NCBI RefSeq assembly: GCF_044596045.1 | Contig: NZ_CP138995.1 | Location: 3,472,001 to 3,536,000 of the forward strand | Length of the DNA stretch: 64,000 nucleotides | Direction: 5' to 3' | DNA from: Flagellimonas sp947499585 | GTDB taxonomy: Bacteria; Bacteroidota; Bacteroidia; Flavobacteriales; Flavobacteriaceae | Shown: in pieces, positions 1 through 7,946 of the stretch | How positions within the stretch are numbered: position 1 is the first letter of the stretch | Layout of the letters: the number at the start of each line of letters is the position of its first letter | The notes under the pieces: generated by a model | Database searches by the model: none | What the model saw: the letters and a program-made list of their open reading frames with translations, nothing else | What the model was told of the DNA's origin: nothing | Translations under genes and position numbers: made by a program

Positions 1-1037
1 TTTGTCTGGTATTTACTAAATATAACCTCCCAATCATCTCCATAGGTTGTCATTAATTCATCCAACTCATAAATGTCTTCAAAGCCAGCATTCATTCCTT
101 GCCCATAAAAAGGAACAATGGCATGTGCAGAATCACCTACTAAAGCCACCTTATCCCAATAAGTCCAAGGATAACATTTCATGGTAACCATGGCACTTGT
201 TGGGTTCTTAAAAAAATCTCCCGTCAAATTCTCAATCTCCTTTTTAACATTGGGAAAATAAGTTTTAAAGAAAGCCTTTGCCTCTTTTTCAGTGGTAATA
301 TTTTCAAAAGAAACTTCGCCCTCAAAAGGTAGAAACAATGTACAGGTAAAACTACCATCAATATTGGGCATTGCGATAAGCATGAATTTTCCTCTAGGCC
401 AAATATGGAAAGAGTTTTTATCCAGTTTATGGGAACCGTCCTCATCTGGGGGAATAGTAAGCTCTTTATAACCAACATCTATAAAGTCCTGAGAATAGTC
501 AAACCTACTTCGACGTTGCATTTTATGCCGTACTCTGGAAAAAGCGCCATCACAACCAAAAATTAAGTCGTATTGATATTCTTTCCATTCGCTCTTTTCT
601 GATTCTCCCGTAAATATCTTAGCATCAGATAGGTTAATATCCCAAACTTTTTCATTGAATCGAAAAATAGTTCCAGCTGCTTCAGCTAAATCAATCATTT
701 TTCGATTTAAAATACCTCTTGAGATGGACCATATGGCTTCTCCTTCCTTGCCGTATTTTTGAAAATATACTGGCTTATCATTTACATGCATAGCCCTTTT
801 GTTTAAAGGAATTGCAATGTTTTTGATGCTGTCCTCCAAACCTACTTTTCTAAGTGATTTCCAGCCCCTATTACTCATGGCCAAATTAATGGAACGTCCA
901 GAAAAATCAATTGTCCTAATATCGGGCCTTCTGTCAAAAACTGTAACGGAATGCCCATGTCTTTTTAAATAAATGGCTAAAAGCGAACCCACCAATCCAG
1001 AACCGATGATGGCAATATTTTTAGGAGTTTGTGTCAT
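1..1037 (-). CDS. kmo: Kynurenine 3-monooxygenase (3' end outside window)
   Basis: FAD-dependent aromatic hydroxylase that converts L-kynurenine to 3-hydroxykynurenine in tryptophan catabolism. I translated it by hand from ATG 1037; about 345 codons are visible and the C-terminus lies beyond base 1. The N-terminus has the FAD Rossmann motif GSGLVGSLLAIYLKRHG, the middle has GCDGAFSRVR, and near the window edge come VALVGDSAHA and PFYGQGMNAGFED, the last being the signature that separates KMO from other flavin monooxygenases. A kynureninase gene lies on the same strand about 7 kb upstream (7947-9224), which supports the assignment. The missing C-terminal part should hold the membrane-association region known for this family. 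Confidence 0.93.
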   Translation of the reverse strand, partial: MTQTPKNIAIIGSGLVGSLLAIYLKRHGHSVTVFDRRPDIRTIDFSGRSINLAMSNRGWKSLRKVGLEDSIKNIAIPLNKRAMHVNDKPVYFQKYGKEGEAIWSISRGILNRKMIDLAEAAGTIFRFNEKVWDINLSDAKIFTGESEKSEWKEYQYDLIFGCDGAFSRVRHKMQRRSRFDYSQDFIDVGYKELTIPPDEDGSHKLDKNSFHIWPRGKFMLIAMPNIDGSFTCTLFLPFEGEVSFENITTEKEAKAFFKTYFPNVKKEIENLTGDFFKNPTSAMVTMKCYPWTYWDKVALVGDSAHAIVPFYGQGMNAGFEDIYELDELMTTYGDDWEVIFSKYQT

Positions 1038-1273
1038 ACATGCCCATAAGGCCAATTCTAGTTAAATAGTAAAAATAAGAAATTTCAAAACTTGCTCATT
1101 AGTCCTTAGTAAATAACAAAATAGGAGTTTGCAGTCCTAACTCTATGGTAAACAACAAAAAGGGCGTTAAAAACTTAAAACTTTGTGGTTTTTTTAACAG
1201 TAGATCGCAAGCTTTTGGTACTAAAGTTGATGTATATAAAGTAAATATTCCGCTTAGGCGTCCATATATATGC

Positions 1274-1307
1274 AAAAAGTCCTTCACAAAAATTGTGAAG
1301 GACTTTT
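1274..1307 (-). terminator. Rho-independent terminator downstream of clpP
   Basis: Long inverted repeat: AAAAAGTCCTTCAC, a short A/T loop, then GTGAAGGACTTTTT. On the minus strand the stem is followed by a T run. It starts about 25 bp past the clpP stop codon. The stem is flanked by A and T runs on both sides, so it could work in both directions. The rest of the 1040-1331 gap shows no gene. Confidence 0.75.
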
Positions 1308-1331
1308 TCCCTTTTATAATATGTTTAATGA

Positions 1332-1880
1332 TTATTCTAAAATTCCATCTACAATACCATACTTGACAGATTCCTCTGCTCCCATCCAGTAGTCGCGATC
1401 AAAATCTTTCATTACTTTATCATAATCTTGTCCGCAGTTATCGGCCAATATTTTTGCCCCAAGTTCTTTGGTTTTAATGATTTCCTTAGCTTGGATTTCA
1501 ATATTCGAAGCTTGCCCCCTTGCACCTCCACTTGGTTGGTGAATCATTACACGGGCATGGGGCTGTATAAACCTTCTACCCTTCTCGCCTACTGATAACA
1601 AAATAGAACCCATGGATGCGGCCAAACCAGAACAAACGGTAGACACCGGGCTCTTTATTTGCTTTATTGTGTCGTAAATAGCGAAACCAGAGGTTACATA
1701 TCCACCCGGACTATTGATAATCAATTGAATTTCCTTGTTGTTTAGTAAATCCAAATAGAGTAAACGGTCAATAACGTGCTTTGCAGAATCATCATCTACC
1801 ATTCCCCACAAAAACACTTTACGTTCCTCTAATAATTTTTCTTGGACTAACTCTTGAACCTTGCCTTTTTTTGAACTCAT
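1332..1880 (-). CDS. ClpP-family serine protease, stand-alone paralogue
   Basis: Proteolytic subunit of the Clp protease family, cytoplasmic, expected to form a barrel and degrade proteins fed by a Clp ATPase. The 182-aa product keeps the family core: INSPGG (residues 56-60 region), Ser89 in GLAASMGS, His114 in MIHQPSGG and Asp163 in DRDYW. The spacings 89-114-163 match those of the E. coli triad 97-122-171. It is divergent from canonical flavobacterial ClpP (WGMVDDD near the start, GLAASMGSILL instead of GQAASMGAFLL). No clpX, clpA or trigger-factor gene is adjacent. I therefore read it as a second ClpP; which ATPase it pairs with cannot be seen. A terminator follows at 1274-1307. Confidence 0.88.
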   Translation of the reverse strand: MSSKKGKVQELVQEKLLEERKVFLWGMVDDDSAKHVIDRLLYLDLLNNKEIQLIINSPGGYVTSGFAIYDTIKQIKSPVSTVCSGLAASMGSILLSVGEKGRRFIQPHARVMIHQPSGGARGQASNIEIQAKEIIKTKELGAKILADNCGQDYDKVMKDFDRDYWMGAEESVKYGIVDGILE

Positions 1881-1960
1881 TTTTTATTTGTTGAAAGTTT
1901 CAAAATTAATCAAATTCTAAGGAAGTTATAGTCTTCATGAATCTACTTGTTCAAATAAAA

Positions 1961-2791
1961 TTATTTTGTTTTTATCTCGACCTTTTTTGATACCACCTCT
2001 TTAATAGGAATTACAAATTTTCCAGTCTTGGTCAACAATGTCAATGTATTATTTTCTATTGCTTCTATTGTCCCTTCATTTTTGCCAATTACAACTTTAT
2101 CACCCACTGCATACGTTCTTCTTGTATAAAAAGAACGCAACAGGTCTGTAATAATGTCTCGGGAACCCAGCCCCAATCCAATTGCGAATGCCAAAAGGAA
2201 CGACCCCAAAATTAAGGTGATGTTGTTGGTAATAATTGTAGTGTCAATACCCGCTTGGTTTAGCGCAGTTATAGAAATAAAAATTACAATAATGTAAAAC
2301 AACATATTACTTACTAAATTAGATCCTCCAAATTCCAAGGAATCGAACAATTTTTTTACCGTTGTTTTGATAAAATTCCCAATATAAAGTCCAATCATCA
2401 TCAACGCCAGAGCACTGAACAATCTTGGCAGATAGCGTAAAAGATTCCCTATTTCTGTAGAAATGATTTCCCAACTGAGTATATCTGCTGCAACTATCAA
2501 GAACACTAGGAGCAACAACCACTTAACAAAACCAAGAATCACTTTAATAATATCAATTTTAAAATCTCCCTTTCCAAAAAGGTCCATCTCATTGATTTTA
2601 TCACTAAGCGTATCCATTTTAGCAAGTTTTAAAACCTTACCCAAAACAAAAAGAACAATTTTGGTAACTAACCATCCTACCAAAAGAATAATTAGTGCCC
2701 CAACAATTTTGGGCAACGCCAATGCCACATCTCTGCCCATTGCAGCTAGGGAATCAAAGGTCAAGTTCTTCCATTCGTTAATTGTTTCCAT
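1961..2791 (-). CDS. MscS-type mechanosensitive channel
   Basis: Small-conductance mechanosensitive channel family protein of 276 aa in the inner membrane, expected to open under membrane tension and release solutes after osmotic downshock. There are about five hydrophobic segments: an N-terminal helix (ALALPKIVGALIILLVGWLV), further helices around residues 85-110, 120-145 and 165-185, and a pore-helix-like SFLLAFAIGLGLGSRDIITD. A short beta domain follows (YAVGDKVVIGKNEGTIEAIE...TLLTKTGKFVIPI), as in MscS. It is the last gene of a three-gene minus-strand run with the ECF sigma factor (3008-3634) and a 62-aa protein (2816-3004), so its expression may be tied to that sigma factor. Confidence 0.85.
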   Translation of the reverse strand: METINEWKNLTFDSLAAMGRDVALALPKIVGALIILLVGWLVTKIVLFVLGKVLKLAKMDTLSDKINEMDLFGKGDFKIDIIKVILGFVKWLLLLVFLIVAADILSWEIISTEIGNLLRYLPRLFSALALMMIGLYIGNFIKTTVKKLFDSLEFGGSNLVSNMLFYIIVIFISITALNQAGIDTTIITNNITLILGSFLLAFAIGLGLGSRDIITDLLRSFYTRRTYAVGDKVVIGKNEGTIEAIENNTLTLLTKTGKFVIPIKEVVSKKVEIKTK

Positions 2792-2815
2792 ATCTATAGT
2801 TTTATACTGTTGTTT

Positions 2816-3004
2816 TTAATTGTTTCCTGATGTTCTAAAAAGCTTTCGCAAAGCTGACCCAATATTAAAAGAGAACAGGGAAGCCAAGTCCATAATCAAC
2901 TTTGCTGCTGCAATATCGTTCATTACCTTTTTCTTCATTCCAGGAGGTACCTCTCTCAATGAGGCCTCTAACTCCCTAAACGGATTTCTTTTTTTCTTTG
3001 CCAT
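2816..3004 (-). CDS. Small basic protein between sigma factor and MscS channel
   Basis: Predicted 62-aa protein, starting 3 bp after the sigma-factor stop and ending 24 bp before the channel start, so almost certainly co-transcribed. It is rich in Lys and Arg with an amphipathic central helix (MNDIAAAKLIMDLASLFSF). It has no signal peptide, clear membrane segment or cysteines. I do not recognise a family. Its position directly after an ECF sigma gene is where anti-sigma factors often sit, but it lacks the usual zinc-binding HxxxCxxC motif and membrane anchor, so that role is only a guess. Confidence 0.65.
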   Translation of the reverse strand: MAKKKRNPFRELEASLREVPPGMKKKVMNDIAAAKLIMDLASLFSFNIGSALRKLFRTSGNN

Positions 3005-3007
3005 CTA

Positions 3008-3634
3008 TTATAAGGTATTATAGATTTCCAATAGTTTCTCTTTTGCCCTTTTTAAGCGCATTTTCACCGCACTTTCTCCAAGTTCCATCAATGTCACCAG
3101 ATCTTTTATCGAGGCTCCATCTTGATATTTTAACAACAAAATGGATTTGTCTTCCGCAGATACCAGTTCTAGTGCTTCTTTTAGCTTATTAGCCTTCATT
3201 TCGAACAGGCTATCATCTGGCACTTCAACGATTAACTTATGTTCCGAATTTTCAACTGGAACAGACTTATCACTCATTTTGCGCTGCTTGTTCCTGTTTA
3301 CATAGTTCACACAAAAGTTATATGTAAAGGAATATAGCCAGGTAGAAAACTTGGACTTTCCCTTGAACATTTTCAACTTAATGAACAATTGTAGAAAAAC
3401 ATCTTGAGTTAAATCCTCTGCCTCGTCCTGTGATCTGGCAAATCCATAGCATTTGTTATAGACCATTTTTCCGTAACGATCGTACAACTTACCAAATAAC
3501 ATAGGGTTGTTGTTTGCAACAATTCGTTCTACCAATTCCTCATCAGATAAATGAGCATATGGGTCATCTGCTTCCAAAGATTTCTTATCTAGGTTATTTA
3601 TAAGAATTAGAAACAGCCTTTTTAGAAAAGTCAC
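3008..3634 (-). CDS. ECF-type RNA polymerase sigma factor
   Basis: Sigma-70 family, extracytoplasmic-function type, 208 aa. Region 2 spans about residues 45-120 (LFGKLYDRYGKMVYNKCYG, then DEAEDLTQDVFLQLF and FSTWLYSFTYNFCVNYVNR). Region 4 is at the C-terminus (LLKYQDGASIKDLVTLMELG followed by SAVKMRLKRAKEKL, the -35 recognition helix). Regions 1.1 and 3 are absent, as expected for ECF. It heads a three-gene operon with a 62-aa protein and an MscS channel. No recognisable anti-sigma gene is next to it, so how it is held inactive is not visible. Confidence 0.92.
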   Translation of the reverse strand: MTFLKRLFLILINNLDKKSLEADDPYAHLSDEELVERIVANNNPMLFGKLYDRYGKMVYNKCYGFARSQDEAEDLTQDVFLQLFIKLKMFKGKSKFSTWLYSFTYNFCVNYVNRNKQRKMSDKSVPVENSEHKLIVEVPDDSLFEMKANKLKEALELVSAEDKSILLLKYQDGASIKDLVTLMELGESAVKMRLKRAKEKLLEIYNTL

Positions 3635-3676
3635 TTGAAACGTTTTTTAGGTCCTATTAAATTCTTTGTAGAATCG

Positions 3677-3710
3677 TTGAACAAGATAATTTAAAATGAG
3701 AGTATATTTG
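3677..3710 (+). promoter_or_regulatory. Bacteroidota-type promoter for the lipoprotein gene
   Basis: TTG at 3677-3679, a 23-nt spacer, then TATATTTG at 3703-3710, a full match to the Bacteroidota consensus TTG-N17-23-TAnnTTTG. The start codon at 3725 lies 14 nt further on, giving a very short leader. Confidence 0.7.
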
Positions 3711-3724
3711 AACTAAAATTTATC

Positions 3725-4405
3725 ATGAAAGTCACTTCTCTTTTCACGGCCTTATCTTTTTTCATCTTTTTGTCTTGTAAAACAGAGCCAAAGAAGACAA
3801 TATCAGAAGAAAAGACAGAACAAACGGTTCTTGAAAAAATAGCTTTTGCCCATGGTTACGAAAATTGGAAATCGGTAAAAGAGTTTACATTCACCTTTAA
3901 TGTGGACAGGGATAGCTCTCATTTTGAACGTACTTGGATTTGGAAGCCAAAGTCAAACCATATTACATCCATTTCTGAAAATGATACCCTTGTATACAAT
4001 AGGAAATCCATGGATAGCATTGCCACCAAAAGAAATGGTGGTTTTATTAATGACAGATATTGGGTTTTAGCTCCTTTTAATCTTATTTGGGATTCTGAAA
4101 ATTTCACTTATAAACATGCTGAAGAAGAAAAATCTCCTATTAGTGGTGAACCTATGCAAAAACTGACCATAGTATATTCCAATGAAGGAGGATATACTCC
4201 AGGTGATGCTTATGATTTTTACTTTAAGGATGATTTTATTCTTCGTGAGTGGGTTTTTAGGAAAGCAAATCAAGCTGAGCCATCAATGACAACGACTTGG
4301 GAGAATTACATTGATATGGATGGTCTAAAACTGGCACAAGATCATAAAAAAGCTGAAGGAGTTTTCAATATAAACTTCACCAATTTGATGGTTCAAAAAG
4401 AATAG
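3725..4405 (+). CDS. Putative lipoprotein, DUF6503-like
   Basis: Predicted 226-aa secreted lipoprotein. The N-terminus is a type II signal peptide with Cys18 in FLSCKTEPKK. The mature part has FAHGYENWKSVKEFTFTFNV near residue 45 and alternates polar and aromatic residues in a way that suggests an all-beta fold. It resembles the DUF6503 family of Bacteroidota lipoproteins, whose function is unknown; this family call is from memory of sequence style and moderate in certainty. It stands alone, with its own promoter at 3677-3710, and converges with the MFS gene across a shared terminator. Confidence 0.75.
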   Translation: MKVTSLFTALSFFIFLSCKTEPKKTISEEKTEQTVLEKIAFAHGYENWKSVKEFTFTFNVDRDSSHFERTWIWKPKSNHITSISENDTLVYNRKSMDSIATKRNGGFINDRYWVLAPFNLIWDSENFTYKHAEEEKSPISGEPMQKLTIVYSNEGGYTPGDAYDFYFKDDFILREWVFRKANQAEPSMTTTWENYIDMDGLKLAQDHKKAEGVFNINFTNLMVQKE

Positions 4406-4435
4406 TCTAAAAACATTCTAAGACCTATTCTTTTT
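4395..4435. terminator. Bidirectional terminator shared by two convergent genes
   Basis: AAAAAGAATAG-TCT (4395-4408) pairs with AGA-C-CTATTCTTTTT (4421-4435), with a 12-nt loop. The hairpin contains the stop codons of both convergent genes (TAG at 4403-4405, and the minus-strand stop at 4418-4420). Each arm ends in an A or T run, so it can end transcription from either side. Confidence 0.6.
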
Positions 4436-5566
4436 CAATAACATTGTTACTGCTAAAACAAGTAAAATACAACCTAAAAGGGCATAAAAGCTATGTTTTA
4501 AGGATGCACTCTCGGCTAGAAACCCCAAAATAACAGGACCTAACAAAAAGCCGGAGTAACCTGTACCAGCAATAAAAGAGACTCCTTGGGCAGAATCCAC
4601 TCCTTTAACATTTCCACCGATTCTAAATAATTCTGGAACAATAACAGAGAAACCAAGACCATTGAGAGCAAAGCCTGTTATAGCCCAAATTGTATGTCCT
4701 GAAAGCACAAGTAGATAACCAAAAACTGCAATTAAAGAACCCAAGCCCACAATTTTTACTGAGCCTATTTTAGCACTAATTCCATCTCCTAAAAATCTAC
4801 CTAAGGTCATTGCTGCAGAAAATGCCAAGAAACCTGAACCAATAAGTGCTTCTGGTGCCAAGGTTATTTCTTTTAAATAAAGTCCACTCCAATCTATGAT
4901 TGCACCTTCACTGCCCATAGCCACAAAACCTATTATCCCCAATAAGAATAAGGGTTTAAACAATTTTAAGCTAAAGGGTTCTTTTTTAACAGGCGCAGCA
5001 ACTATATGTTTATAGTTCTTATAAATAAGAAGATTGATTATAAAAACAAAGGCAACGGTGATACCCATATGCAATGCAGGGTTTCCAATAATTGGAATCA
5101 AAAAACTACCTAAACCAACAATTACACCACCTAGGCTAAAAAAGCCATGAGCAGCTGACATAAAATTTTGCTTGTCCTCTTTTTCAATTTCTGTAACCAA
5201 AGTGTTCATAGAAATATCTAAAAGTCCATTAGATGCTCCTAAAAAGAACAGAGAAATCATTAACAAGTAATAGTTTGGAACTAAAAGTGGAAATAGCGCC
5301 GCAATACTGCTTAAAACCACACCTGCCCAAGTAGCCTTTCCTACACCAAGTTTGTCAATAATCTTTGAAGCTATAGGAAATATGGTAAAAACACCCAGAG
5401 ATAGACAAAAGATGGCAATACCCAAGTCAGCCTTATCAATTCCCAATTTATCTTTTATCGTGGGAATGTAAATGGCCCAAGTACCAAACCAAATATTGAG
5501 ACTTGCAAATACCCATGCCGGTGCAAAATATCTAGGATTGGAAAAAATAAGACGAAGTGACCTCAT
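4418..5566 (-). CDS. MFS transporter (YbjJ/FucP-like)
   Basis: Major facilitator superfamily permease of the inner membrane. About twelve hydrophobic segments are visible, with a central polar loop near NYKHIVAAPVKKEPFSL. I chose the ATG at 5566 (MRSLRLIFSNPRYFAPAW), which starts directly at the first helix; an in-frame ATG at 5608 would add 14 residues. The N-terminal pattern (WVFASLNIWFGTWAIYIPTI) resembles the YbjJ group. The substrate cannot be told from sequence. It is divergent from the AraC regulator at 5691, and such pairs are often regulator and target. It ends in the shared terminator at 4395-4435. Confidence 0.85.
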   Translation of the reverse strand: MRSLRLIFSNPRYFAPAWVFASLNIWFGTWAIYIPTIKDKLGIDKADLGIAIFCLSLGVFTIFPIASKIIDKLGVGKATWAGVVLSSIAALFPLLVPNYYLLMISLFFLGASNGLLDISMNTLVTEIEKEDKQNFMSAAHGFFSLGGVIVGLGSFLIPIIGNPALHMGITVAFVFIINLLIYKNYKHIVAAPVKKEPFSLKLFKPLFLLGIIGFVAMGSEGAIIDWSGLYLKEITLAPEALIGSGFLAFSAAMTLGRFLGDGISAKIGSVKIVGLGSLIAVFGYLLVLSGHTIWAITGFALNGLGFSVIVPELFRIGGNVKGVDSAQGVSFIAGTGYSGFLLGPVILGFLAESASLKHSFYALLGCILLVLAVTMLLKKNRS

Positions 5567-5690
5567 AGTATCGAATATCAAAACAAAATAACTAAGGTTA
5601 TAGCTCAATTTTTAACATAAAACATTCAGGAGATAAGACATTTTATTCTGAAATGCTTTTATGAGTCTTTTATTTGGGTAATTTTACTAT

Positions 5691-6557
5691 ATGAAACCAA
5701 TGCTAGAAGCAATCAATGTTGACACAAACACCTCTTTGAAGGCAGAAACATACAACAGTTCAAGTTATTGTGAATCAGCTGGTTGGCATATTCATCCAGA
5801 GTTTGAATTGGTCTATGTAAAAAATGGTTCTGGCCTTCTTAATATTGACTCTAAAAAGAAAAAGTATGATAATGGGGTGCTTGTTTTCTTGGGCGGCAAC
5901 ATTCCACATGCCGATTTTGGAAATAAAGATCATGATGATGGTCTAGAGGTAGTCATTCAATTTAAAAAAGAGTTTCTGGATGAAAAACTCAAAGTATTTC
6001 CTGAATTAAAAAGAATAAAACAACTTATTGAAAAATCAAAGCAAGTTTTAATTTTTGACCAAGAGAGCAAAAATGCACTCTGGAACAGTTTCAAAAATTT
6101 TGAACATATGGACAATCAAGGCAAACTGATAAACTTGTTATCCATTCTTGATTACCTATCCAAAAATGCAACTTATGAAAGCCTATTCGATACCATTTCG
6201 CTGAGTAATTATAAAAAAGATGAGATTTGGAGACTAGAGCAGACCTTTGAATACGTTAATACTAATTATCATAAAAACATTTCGGTTACAGAAATCTCTA
6301 AGAAATTAGGTTTTACCCCCAATTCTTTTTGCCGATTCTTTAAAAAAATGACCAGTCAGAAATTTATCAGTTTTGTTAATGAATTTCGGATTGGCAAAGC
6401 ACTTGAATTCTTTAATGAGAACAATACAGTTATTGCAGAGGTAATGTACAAGTCTGGCTTCAATGATCCTTCCTACTTTACCAGACAGTTTAAAAAGTAT
6501 CAAAATACAACACCTTCTGCCTATTTAAAATCAAAATATAATGAATCACTTTTATAA
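5691..6557 (+). CDS. AraC-family transcriptional regulator with cupin sensor
   Basis: DNA-binding regulator of 288 aa. The N-terminal third is a cupin-like ligand domain (GWHIHPEFELVYVKNGSGLL, then FLGGNIPHADFG). The C-terminal 100 residues hold two helix-turn-helix motifs (ISVTEISKKLGFTPNSFCRFFKK and the AraC signature around VMYKSGFNDPSYFTRQFKK). It is divergent from the MFS gene with about 125 bp between start codons, so the nearest likely target is that transporter, possibly for a sugar or related compound. That link is inferred from position only. Confidence 0.88.
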   Translation: MKPMLEAINVDTNTSLKAETYNSSSYCESAGWHIHPEFELVYVKNGSGLLNIDSKKKKYDNGVLVFLGGNIPHADFGNKDHDDGLEVVIQFKKEFLDEKLKVFPELKRIKQLIEKSKQVLIFDQESKNALWNSFKNFEHMDNQGKLINLLSILDYLSKNATYESLFDTISLSNYKKDEIWRLEQTFEYVNTNYHKNISVTEISKKLGFTPNSFCRFFKKMTSQKFISFVNEFRIGKALEFFNENNTVIAEVMYKSGFNDPSYFTRQFKKYQNTTPSAYLKSKYNESLL

Positions 6558-6640
6558 GATTCCTTGTATTAAAATCTGTTTAAAATCATACTCAAAAGAA
6601 AAGGAGAAATAACATTAGTAAATGCCTAGCTTACTTTATA

Positions 6641-6667
6641 AAAAAGACCGTCCCGAAGAACGGTCTT
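6641..6667 (-). terminator. Rho-independent terminator downstream of the astacin gene
   Basis: AAGACCGT (6644-6651) and ACGGTCTT (6660-6667) form an 8-bp stem around an 8-nt loop. On the minus strand it is followed by a T run (6645-6640). It sits about 50 bp past the stop codon of the metalloprotease gene. Confidence 0.8.
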
Positions 6668-6714
6668 ACATTTTACAACTAGACAAGTTGTCTTAGTGTT
6701 AACCCCTGTTGTTA

Positions 6715-7788
6715 TTAATTACATCTTGTTATAAAATTCCATCTGGTAAAATCCCTCTCGTACAAACTTCCACGATAGGTTACACGTTCTCCAACAAAAT
6801 ACCTCCTAGATCGAGACCATTCTTCAACACCATCACATGGGTCTGTTTCTCCCCCAGTATCTGGGTTACCATCTGTGGATGGGTATAAAGAATTTGTTCC
6901 TTCTACATCCAAGGTAGATATTCTCGCCTGTCTTTGCGGTAAAAGGTTTCTATTTAAATCTGTAATTGTTGGTCTTCCGTTTTTACTAAAAGTAAAGCTG
7001 CCGTACATCATGGTAGAGTTTATATCAAACTGACCTGTCAACAAGGTTGCCGAGTTACTTTTAAAAAACTGATCTTGTGCACCATCTTGTATATTTTCAA
7101 AATTGATTCTAATAAAACTATCTCTATCTGACCGATTTTGTTCATGAATATATCCCAAGGTATGTCCAATTTCATGTATGATGACCACAGCTGTGGCTCG
7201 AGTGCCCAATCGAATAAAACCTCTGGTTCCATTCATTCCAAGAGTTGCTACTCCAGAATTGCTATTAGATCCTGAAGAAGAAATAGTTACATAATTGGAC
7301 TGATTTGTGCGTTCCTTGAACGTTACACTGGTTTTACTGGACCATTCATCAAATGACTTTTGAAGCTCAGAACGTACCGAGGAACTAAGTCCATTGATCA
7401 CATAATAGACAACGCCGTTAGTCCATTTGCGAACACCGCCTCCCAATCCTAGATTGGTTAAGCTTGCATCCGGAACCGGGTTTTCCACAAAAGAATCCGC
7501 AGTATCCGACAATTGTTCTTCAAACAATCTAGTGTCACTGCCTGCTAGACTGTAGGTGCCATCTTCTTCAAGCCTAACTTTTACTGGTTCTCCTAAAAAG
7601 TATTTGGTAATAAATGCAGTATCCTGATCTTCTATGGATACTTCTTCATCCGGGGTTATCGCATTTTGATCATCAACATCATTCTTCTCGCAAGAAGCAA
7701 AGCACATAACCATAATAGTTGTCAAAACCAGCAGTTTTCTTAAACTGATTTTGTGTCTCATTTTTTCATTTTTACGTTTCATGTTCAT
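6715..7788 (-). CDS. Astacin-family (M12A) zinc metalloprotease lipoprotein, flavastacin-like
   Basis: Secreted zinc endopeptidase of 357 aa. The N-terminus is a lipoprotein signal with Cys33 (CFASCEKND) followed by acidic residues. The catalytic domain runs from about residue 115 to 305, with the extended zinc motif HEIGHTLGYIHEQNR near residues 202-216 and the Met-turn STMMYGSFTFS downstream, both hallmarks of astacins. After a linker rich in Pro, Asp and Gly, the last 40 residues (CDGVEEWSRSRRYFVGERVTYRG) resemble a CBM5/12-type carbohydrate-binding module. The role is probably degradation of extracellular protein. It is monocistronic, with a terminator at 6641-6667. Confidence 0.9.
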   Translation of the reverse strand: MNMKRKNEKMRHKISLRKLLVLTTIMVMCFASCEKNDVDDQNAITPDEEVSIEDQDTAFITKYFLGEPVKVRLEEDGTYSLAGSDTRLFEEQLSDTADSFVENPVPDASLTNLGLGGGVRKWTNGVVYYVINGLSSSVRSELQKSFDEWSSKTSVTFKERTNQSNYVTISSSGSNSNSGVATLGMNGTRGFIRLGTRATAVVIIHEIGHTLGYIHEQNRSDRDSFIRINFENIQDGAQDQFFKSNSATLLTGQFDINSTMMYGSFTFSKNGRPTITDLNRNLLPQRQARISTLDVEGTNSLYPSTDGNPDTGGETDPCDGVEEWSRSRRYFVGERVTYRGSLYERDFTRWNFITRCN

Positions 7789-7946
7789 TTTAATTTTGGG
7801 GTTAAAACTTAAATATGTACGTAAGAAAAACTGAGATAGTAAGTGATTACTGCATCTTTTCGATGAACGGAAGGCAAATAGAACGATACTTGTACAATCA
7901 ATAACAATCTGGAAAACGGAACTGGGAAATAAAAATCGCTATCCTG

